Positions 55,001-60,685 of a stretch of DNA of 64,000 nt are shown here, in pieces; the stretch's first letter is position 1; every line of letters starts with the position of its first letter. This DNA is from Paraphysomonas bandaiensis. Its lineage: Eukaryota > Chrysophyceae. The DNA lies in NCBI GenBank assembly GCA_965644295.1, contig CBFFRP010000242.1:124001-188000 (forward strand). The letters are read 5' to 3'. The position numbers and the translations under genes are program-made. The notes under the pieces are model-generated. The model saw only the letters and a list, made by a program, of their open reading frames with translations. It was not told the origin of the DNA and made no database searches.

Positions 55001-55435
55001 GTAACTGTGATAACTTGAACCTCATTAACTGGGGTGGCAAAAGTCTTCACAACTTGAACTTCGTTGACATCATCAGCATAAGTAGAAATTGATTGAATTT
55101 CGTTAGGTCCAATGTAGTTGGATGTCGTAATGGTTTGAATTTCCGAGGAACCAGGGTCCGTATCCCACTCAACCTATTAAAAAATTAGCCATTTAATTCA
55201 TAATGATGACCTTGTTATACCTTGTAGCTATGAATGGCAGAACCTCCGTCAGAGAAAGGAGAATTGAACTCAGTGAGGATGGAATCGCCACTGATAACAG
55301 TCAGGTCCAAGAACGGAGCAGATGGTACATCTAATTAAAGCAAATTTACGACTATAAATAAAAATCACAAGGTGTACCTAAACTGTTGATGATAGTTGCT
55401 GTCGCCAAACACAGCCATGAGGCAATACGAAACAT
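4012..55435 (-). CDS. Giant secreted multidomain beta-repeat protein, about 17,109 aa (FN3, filamin-like, PA14 and novel units)
   Basis: Three exons are inferred: 55435-55378, 55330-55221 and 55173-4012, with two 47-nt GT-AG introns. The phases agree (58, 110 and 51,162 nt; 17,110 codons with stop). Exons 1-2 encode a probable signal peptide (MFRIASWLCLATATI...) and the first half of an FN3 domain, which continues as VEWDTDPG in exon 3. The last exon is open for 51 kb. By eye it holds about 38 FN3 domains, 8 filamin-like repeats, 3 PA14 domains, 2 cysteine-rich modules and about 75 units of a beta-rich repeat. That repeat runs E-[VI]-Q-x-[IV], then G-x-F-x-L-x-[FY]-x-G-x-T-T, then A-[LK]-E-x-L-x-x-[IV]-G-x-V-x-V-x-R, then W-x-V-T-F and G-D-[LV]-P. 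I see no enzyme domain, membrane segment or GPI signal; the protein ends shortly after an FN3. An extracellular matrix, cell-wall, scale or adhesion role fits but is inferred. The frame stays open upstream of the chosen Met, and a 49-nt intron (55443-55491) could create a start three residues earlier. Confidence 0.9.
18185..18516 (-). repeat. Nine-fold short EVQ strand array in the giant protein
   Basis: Nine consecutive segments of 13-14 residues each start with E-[VIR]-Q-x-[IV] and carry V-x-T-x-x-x-x-V-[NP] in the remainder. They run from SEVQTVV at 18516 to EVQIFGI near 18190. The array lies at the insertion point of an FN3, directly before a full EVQ unit. The DNA copies are diverged, so it is not a simple recent microsatellite-like expansion. 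The shape would suit a stacked beta ribbon, which is inference. Confidence 0.75.
18700..18875 (-). other. Cysteine-rich module 2 of the giant protein
   Basis: It matches module 1 (38145-38320) at all cysteines and at ADEACCxCK, CGCGAxDN and DAR/AR-x-G-E-C. Here it sits between the end of one FN3 (FNSKGAG...) and the start of the next (QLPGAPENVTL), so it is a linker module. In copy 1 the module lies inside an FN3. Two conserved copies about 6,500 residues apart suggest a functional unit. Confidence 0.75.
38145..38320 (-). other. Cysteine-rich module 1 of the giant protein
   Basis: About 55 residues follow an FN3 'VQWDE' strand. The pattern is C-x-x-Y-x-(6)-A-R-x-G-E-C-x-x-G-x-x-C-G-C-G-A-x-D-N, then I-G-x-x-S-x-G-x-(2)-A-D-E-A-C-C-x-C-K-x-x-C-G. 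It has eight or nine cysteines, so it is probably disulfide-stapled. A second copy with the same spacing lies at 18700-18875. I do not recognise the family. Confidence 0.75.
39255..39706 (-). other. PA14 domain 3 of the giant protein
   Basis: It opens with NGLIGNYFNNRWMYGD and carries DYISIRWTGYILP, then VNDGVRMWINDELIIDQYD, then EIKIEYRENTG. These match the PA14 core strands and the D-G-V-x-[ML]-[WY]-[IV]-[ND] loop. It closes the PA14/filamin block; ordinary FN3/EVQ architecture resumes downstream. Confidence 0.85.
42940..43528 (-). other. PA14 domain 2 of the giant protein, with cysteine-containing insert
   Basis: It opens with GGLLATYYKNSDLSDP and carries DYFSVKWSGYVSSP, YTFTVHSDFGAELSINGVKL and an EIIYYHAQN strand. 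It is longer than its sisters (about 196 residues). Between the first strand and the FDWG strand it has an insert of about 60 residues holding four cysteines (WCDGL, FCDL, ECGCD), likely one or two disulfides. The usual D-D-G has become S-D-F-G. Confidence 0.8.
47065..47490 (-). other. PA14 domain 1 of the giant protein
   Basis: About 142 residues open with GGLAASYFDNQWFYG and contain DYVSIKWAGKI, then YLYADDGARLYIDHELVID, then a Y-x-I-x-I-E-Y-R-E strand. This order of core strands and the D-D-G-x-R-L-x-[IV] motif are diagnostic of PA14. Two adjacent cysteines follow the WDA turn. It is followed directly by filamin-like repeats. Confidence 0.85.
52565..52735 (-). repeat. Short tandem EVQ strand repeats (4 copies)
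   Basis: Between 'YRVEYGSAAFAQ' of an FN3 and the next full EVQ unit, the protein has four successive E-[VI]-Q-x-[IV] strands spaced by 12-19 residues. They look like the first strand of the unit repeated without the rest of it. Similar short arrays occur just inside exon 3 (about 55010-55145), near 10400-10530, and as the longest array at 18185-18516. Confidence 0.6.
55221..55330 (-). other. Exon 2 of the giant gene: first half of FN3 domain 1
   Basis: The 110-nt exon encodes VPSAPFLDLTVISGD through GGSAIHSYK, the A-to-C strands of an FN3 domain. A GT donor follows (intron 2 is 55174-55220). The next exon opens VEWDTDPG, which is exactly the residue run that follows in the other FN3 copies. 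This confirms the join. Confidence 0.85.
55378..55435 (-). other. Exon 1 of the giant gene: signal peptide
   Basis: The 58-nt exon encodes 19 residues with an Arg at position 3 followed by about 16 mostly hydrophobic residues (IASWLCLATATIINSL), the shape of a cleavable secretion signal. The first base of an Asp codon ends the exon at a GT donor (55377-55376). No ORF scan would join it to the main frame, because intron 1 (55331-55377) intervenes. Cleavage near the Ser-Leu or Thr-Ile bonds is a guess. Confidence 0.75.
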
Positions 55436-56011
55436 TGACGGCCTTGCAAAGGAAATGTTAATAAACAAGTAATTAAACCAGTAGTAATTACATTCCGCCG
55501 AAAACACACAATCGTTAATCAAGATGATATTCGATGTGGAATATTAATGATGGTTTCAATCCACTTCGAAGTGTAAATATAATTTAAAGGCCCACGTCAA
55601 TGTTGCATGCAAATTACATACGCCAGCGGATTTGCAACGACCTTTTGCTATGAATACATCTGCATCACAAACGACGGATAAAACGGATTTCACAATCTGA
55701 GAGTATCTTGAACGGACACTGTACGATATGACAAAAGTAGTCCAGTTCCGTTGAAAGAGGAGGAGTTTGATGTTACTATTTTGTCGTTTTTTTGTGTTTT
55801 TTGTGCTGCATATATTCTGTATGTATAGCCTTGTACGATTGTTCCTACTTTGGACGACTGCAGAGCGTGAACTGGTTCGAGTTCGTATCTAGATATGGGA
55901 AGAAAACATCCCCAAATGACTTAATGAGAATTATTGGATAGAATGTGACTCCTCATTTTTAATAACTCACTCACTTATTTTACTTTAAAGTGTTCTATTC
56001 GTCAGTAAATA
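55436..56011. promoter_or_regulatory. 5' flank of the giant gene, presumed promoter region
   Basis: The stretch lies upstream of the giant gene on the minus strand. No TATA box or other core element can be called with confidence. The reading frame of exon 1 remains open upstream to at least about 55590. GTAATT at 55491 and AAG at 55443 could bound a 49-nt leader intron similar in size to the confirmed introns. Nothing else recognisable is present. Confidence 0.35.
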
Positions 56012-56227
56012 ATGGAGGGTGAAACGAATAGTAGGGCTGGCAACAGTGTTGTATCACCCTCTGGCCTGAGAGATACAATGGACAATCTAAATAAACGAGG
56101 TGCACCCTATAGCGCGGATGATTTTCTGCGGGGTACTACCGCGAAAGCGTGCTATGGTTGTGATGTAATCCAGATATCCAAACTGGTGAAACGTAGGGAC
56201 TCAAGGACTTCTGCTCCAGCCCTGTAG
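56012..56227 (+). CDS. Doubtful small ORF, 71 aa, hypothetical
   Basis: An ATG-to-TAG frame encodes a hydrophilic 71-residue peptide (MEGETNSRAGNSVVSPSGL...) with a C-Y-G-C pair and a basic KLVKRRDSR stretch. It has no recognised domain, signal peptide or membrane segment. The stop codon overlaps the first arm of an exact hairpin (56227-56251). It may be a small gene, a single exon of an unseen gene, or chance. It is listed because its surroundings are otherwise stop-rich on both strands. Confidence 0.2.
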   Translation: MEGETNSRAGNSVVSPSGLRDTMDNLNKRGAPYSADDFLRGTTAKACYGCDVIQISKLVKRRDSRTSAPAL

Positions 56228-56251
56228 TTGTGATATCGGCGGTATCACAAC
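56227..56251. repeat. Short perfect hairpin
   Basis: GTTGTGATA and TATCACAAC are exact inverted 9-mers separated by 7 nt (TCGGCGG). The hairpin starts at the last base of the TAG stop of the 56012-56227 frame. It is not followed by a T-run. The function is unknown and it may be chance. Confidence 0.5.
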
Positions 56252-57289
56252 TTCTTGGTCAATCTATAATGTTATTCTACGACATTATATTATACCTTTG
56301 TATAATAGCTAATGGCTATATTATCTAAGTTAATGTAGACGTAGTGTAACGCTTAGATCCTGTCCTGCTGCTGTGTGTAAGTGATAATAAAAACTATACA
56401 ATAGGAATTGCGTCTGCGTTGCTACAATCTGCGACGATGGTATGTAGCGACAATATAGAATATAGTACGCTTATCACGTTTCCGAATATGATGAATTCCC
56501 TTCCACAACTGAATTTCTACCAAGCCGTTGTTGACTTATCGAGAACAATAGCATTTCATACTGAGCAACGAAAGGACCACTTGTATCCCATCACTCCTGA
56601 GAATTCGAGAATATCTTGCGACCAAGTCCGGTGAAGTTCCACTACCTTCGTCATCTCATGGACCCCACAACGACGCCATCAGAAAACCAGCACTGCATCA
56701 AAGCACTATGTTCTTATCCCCATTTAGTCTCAAAAAAATCTATTTTTGACCTGATTTTGTCTCAACAGGGCGCTCATATTAGCACCAGGCAAATATAGAC
56801 ATTCAACTTCTATATTCGGTTCAACAGAAGTTCACTTCTATCTTTATTATGATATTGACAGCCGTATGTATGTGATATCATTATTGTTTATAGTTTATAG
56901 TACACTATTATAGAGAAACCACAATCATGAGCCTAATATCAAGAGCAGATCATCTAACACTCCAAGTTATATACTGCTCTTGAAGATCATAATGAGGTCA
57001 GTGCAAGTGATCCGTCTTCATATCCATGACTTCGAAACAACTTCAAGAATACTACAGGATCGTTTAAGTACCATATCTGATGCTATATAGGTGGTTAGGA
57101 GCAGTGGCACCCAGTTCTTTCAGGGTTTGGGCCATATCGTGCTTCTCAGGATATTGTGTGCCTCATATCATACACACATCTTTCGACCAGGTGCACTTGC
57201 AGAGGATAAGCCTGCTGTATATAAATGTGATGATGATGGTACCTAGTAGGTAGTGAACGTGTGATTATAAATAATAGGCGTGTTAGAGT
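56252..57289. other. AT-rich intergenic stretch with possible decayed coding fragments
   Basis: Overlapping frames of 60-71 codons lie at 56419-56634 and 56616-56798 (plus). One contains KFHYLRHLMDPTTTPSENQ, which reads like coding sequence, but no family is recognised and no splice sites connect the pieces. They could be a degraded exon or transposon remnant. Inverted CAAGAGCAG/CTGCTCTTG motifs occur near 56940-56985. Nothing else is supported. Confidence 0.4.
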
Positions 57290-57532
57290 CAGCCCGGATG
57301 CTTGACTTCAGCAGGAAACCCAATACCCCTGATGCAATCGAGGTGGACCCATTCCCGGATACTTGCTTATTCGTCAAGGCCCAAAGACGTCTACACAAGT
57401 GACACTTATTAGTGTTTCTTGTACCACACAAGCATATGGCTATGAGTGGGCAGAAAATTATCTGCAGATTATAATGAAAAAGGTCCCCGGTACTTTTCAC
57501 CACGAAAAGGTACGAGTCCGACTTTGTTGAGG
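57290..57532 (-). repeat. Dispersed repeat, copy C (inverted)
   Basis: Read on the minus strand it begins CCTCAACAAAGTCGGACTCG, continues with CCTTTTCGTGG and CTTGTGTAGACGTCTTTGG, and ends TGCTGAAGTCAAGCATCCGG. The first three motifs match copy B (3379-3513) in order, and the end matches the inverse of 3354-3377. At about 243 bp it is the longest copy and may be near full length. No protein is encoded. Confidence 0.65.
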
Positions 57533-58540
57533 TATATTTTACCTGGACGGTAGACTTCTATATATCTCTATTTTTTCTGAGCTATGTTGCATTGTTTTAA
57601 CCTCTACGTAACTATATGCGAGGACATGTTATGACTTCTCCAACCCGTTTGAATCAAATATTATTTTGACGAGAACGAGGCGGATCATAATTTACAGTGA
57701 GCCTATTCAACCATTCTGACTATAGACTTTATGATTATATTTTTATTATTAGATAAAAACACGGCATCAGGACATACTATTAGATCGAAATTCTGAGCCA
57801 AAACGTCACTATTTAATTCAAATCCTGTGAATCACCATTGAGAATGCTGTCTGTACTCTTTTATTAGTTCTCACTCAAAACCTCATCATAAAGTGCTTTG
57901 AAATATGGCCCCACTTTCAATACAAAAATTTTGCCTGACATTGCATTCCTTTGGAACTACATCGTGCTTACCAATTTCTGGTGTTGTGAGCGGAGTACGA
58001 CAACGGAATCACACAAGCTCTAATGGTTAGCATCTCTCACATCTCTGAAACTGTAATAACACATAACTGCCTTTTACTGTAGTGGTCACAGGCTGGACTG
58101 CTACAGGAATCTTGAAAAATTCCAAGGAAAAGTTCAGAGAAGCATCTCACGGAACACGAGAAGCAGCAGTACAACAATTACTGACTTTACATGGGCGTGT
58201 ACACTTATCTTTCCGCCTGATTGTTTATTATCATTTGTAATTTTAAAATCGCCGCTTAAATAACCTTAACCCTAAAAATGTGCATTCAATTTCAAAGAGA
58301 CTCTTCACCTCAGGGTCTGGTAACCGTTAATGGTAATGCCATTAAAATTGCCGGGAACTGGACTACCATTAATGGTTACCAGGCCCTGCTTCACCTAACC
58401 TGAGAACCTAATACACAATGCTAAATTTAAATCGTCTAAACGTGCCTTCAGAAGTCATACATGGAACAGTTCAATATTATTCAAGTACAATAGCATCATT
58501 CTACTCGGACTAGTATCTACTTTTCAATGCTCTTCAAACT
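57533..58540. other. Intergenic region 3' of DBR1
   Basis: No gene is visible. Apart from the 78-bp palindrome at 58311-58388 it is AT-rich unique-looking sequence. It presumably includes the 3' UTR of the minus-strand DBR1 gene; I found no canonical AATAAA close to the stop. Confidence 0.5.
58311..58388. repeat. 78-bp near-perfect palindrome (MITE-like)
   Basis: Arms of 25 nt (58311-58335 and 58364-58388) are inverse complements except at two positions, with a 28-nt centre. The outer ends read CAGGG...CCCTG and the inner stems contain GGTAACCATTAATGGTA. The shape fits a tiny foldback element or a structured RNA or regulatory site. No target duplication is evident. Confidence 0.7.
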
Positions 58541-60364
58541 TTAAACATCATCGATATCTATCGCGTTATCATCTACAACCCTAAGCTGTTGAAAAGACGA
58601 AGTGTTGCTACCCTCCACCGGAGGAAAATTAGAGGAAAACTGTTGATCATTCTCAAAATCTATCACATCGTGTGGATACGATGAGTTTAGTGGTGGAGGT
58701 GACTGTCGTTGATTGCGAATTGTCCAAGACGGAGGAGGCATAGGAGGGGGAGGAGGATTCATGCCTGCATGATATGGCACAGAAGGGGGTGGCGCCGATG
58801 GAGGGGGTGGATTACTATATCCCCTAGCAACAGGATGGGCTGAGTATTCGCCATGAGTATTGGACTGATTTTGTATATGCTGATCACAAGGGCGGGTCCA
58901 GATATGATTTAGGCCAAGTGCAGATAAAAATTTATCCGTCTGAGGGTTTCCTTCAGAATGAAGTTGCCTGCCGTAAGGTAGGTCGCATGTATTGATATTA
59001 GGCACTCTCATACTCCCATAAGCCCTTCGTATCATGTCTGAGGCTTCGCTGATTTCCTGTAAGTAACAATGTCATATTGATGTGTACGCGACAACAAGTG
59101 CTTCCAACCGATTGCGTGACAGCTTCTACAACGGCAGGCATTTGCACTGGTCCATTAGAAGTGCAGAGCAGAGAGTGGGTCTTACGGAGAATGGCAACCC
59201 ACTGCGGGTCGTGCTGAATGAAATTCCCATCATTCGGTGCAGTGCGGGTCTTGACAACTTTCATTATCTGGAGAAAGTCTCTGTAAATAACCACACTACA
59301 AGTTACGACATAAAACACAAATCCAAAGTGTCCGCACCTCCCAGGAAGCACTTTATCAAGAGCAAGAAAACGAGTGCTTGTGGGTTTTAAGGCTTCTGCA
59401 GGGCGTGATATATTGTCAGTACCTTGTACATTACCCTTGACATCAGAGACTCCTGAGGAATCCTCGGTCAACAACTGTTCGTGTGAATAAATAGCTGCGA
59501 ACTTGACGTGCAAGTGAGCCGAAAACCACAGTGATGGTCGGAGGCCGCGTAATAAGTGCATAAGGGGAGGACTGCCCATCGAACCTGAATCCATTTCATC
59601 TCTGAAATATGGCTTTCGCTGTAGCAGTCTCTCTTTGTCACCGTATTCCCATATATCCGTCGGCCAATCATGCGAGAGAAATATGTCTACACGGCCAGTA
59701 ATTTGTGCCATGCGAAATATTTCCAGCTCTCTTTGGTGATAGATGCTGCGAAGCGTGTCTGGCGTGTACGGCGGTAGCTCAAAGTGGCCAATACGATAAT
59801 GACGTTGGTTAAATATGCCAGAGATGCCAGCAATGCGAACACCTCCAAACCATACCACACCTAAAAGTCACGATTAACAAAACTTACCTAATTGTGCATA
59901 CAATGCACCTTGACGGTTTTACCTGCAAATCCCATGAAATATATATTCGGGGCAACGTAACCTCCGTAGTACAAGCTATGCAAGATATTGGAAGCCTCGT
60001 GATTACCACCAATAAATATCGTCGGTACATATGCCACTTTCTCTCCAGTAACATACTGATGAAATGTATTCTACAACAAAACCCATTGTAAAAAATAACA
60101 CTGCTATTCCAGCACACATATACCAACTTCCGATACTTCTGAGGAACAGCAACACACTGCAAGTCTGTGTTGGTCCGCACGCACTCGAAGTCACCACATA
60201 CAAGCAAGAGATCAACTTTCGGCCCGCCTCTCTTTTCAGCCTCGCGTATGGTATCATATATGATATCCAGCTCCCCTGAAAATAATCCATAAGGGTAAGT
60301 GAATGACCGATATGGCTCCAATACCATGGCAGCAACCTTCCACTGCAATATTTAAATATTCCAT
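58541..60364 (-). CDS. DBR1: Lariat debranching enzyme DBR1, 516 aa, six exons
   Basis: DBR1 hydrolyses the 2'-5' branch of spliced intron lariats in the nucleus. The exons are 60364-60325, 60275-60124, 60070-59923, 59860-59338, 59280-59109 and 59056-58541, with GT-AG introns of 49, 53, 62, 57 and 52 nt; phases close to 516 codons plus stop. The first splice converts the frame to [13 protein letters not shown], the DBR1 N-terminal signature. Expected metal-site residues are present: Cys11, His13, Asp42 (GDF), Asn87-His88 (GGNHEAS), His177 (SHDWP), and His229 and His231 (AHLHVKF). Cys in place of the usual Asp is characteristic of DBR1. LALDK-x-LPGRDFLQ and the C-terminal [13 protein letters not shown] also fit the family. 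The tail from about residue 385 is rich in proline, serine and asparagine and ends acidic ([10 protein letters not shown]). Human DBR1 is of similar length. The last donor (GTTGGA) is weak and is the least certain junction. Confidence 0.93.
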
Positions 60365-60685
60365 GTCAATTGTAGAGTATAGAATGAATCTCTGTATATG
60401 GGAAACGAGGAAGAGATTTCACTGTGCTTTTTACTTCGTCCTTGTTTGGTAAGGCAGAAGTTCATTGATGCATGGAAGTCTGCAGATAGCGGCAGGGAAA
60501 GTTTTTTACAGGTGTACGTACGTACAGGAGAATTATAAATACAGATGAAAACTACCGCTGACCAATCATATATGTTGTACCAAGTATTTAGGGTTATGGT
60601 TCGCTGATATTGTCACAAAGTCAAAGTGTAAGATGAGGTGATCACTTTGTAAAGGTTGCTATCACTTCATTGAGCTGCTAATAAT
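60365..60685. promoter_or_regulatory. Shared divergent promoter region of DBR1 and the propeller gene
   Basis: Only 321 bp separate the start codons of two divergent genes, so both core promoters and 5' UTRs must lie here. A CGTACGTACG-like alternating motif occurs near 60516-60526. No TATA box can be called reliably. Co-regulation of the two genes is possible but not shown. Confidence 0.5.

Noticed and set aside
4012-55050. Giant frame as an assembly artefact or a bacterial contaminant
   Set aside because: The frame is intact for 51 kb, which random error would break. It joins in phase to two spliced upstream exons, and neighbouring genes are clearly eukaryotic with the same intron type.
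4012-55050. Giant frame as a polyketide or peptide synthetase, a common cause of giant ORFs
   Set aside because: No ketosynthase, acyltransferase, adenylation, condensation or carrier motifs are seen; the content is beta-sandwich and EVQ repeats throughout.
57243-57503. 86-codon minus-strand ORF
   Set aside because: It lies almost entirely inside dispersed repeat copy C, and related copies do not preserve the frame.
59082-59390. 102-codon plus-strand ORF antisense to DBR1
   Set aside because: It overlaps DBR1 exons and introns on the opposite strand and has no recognisable feature.
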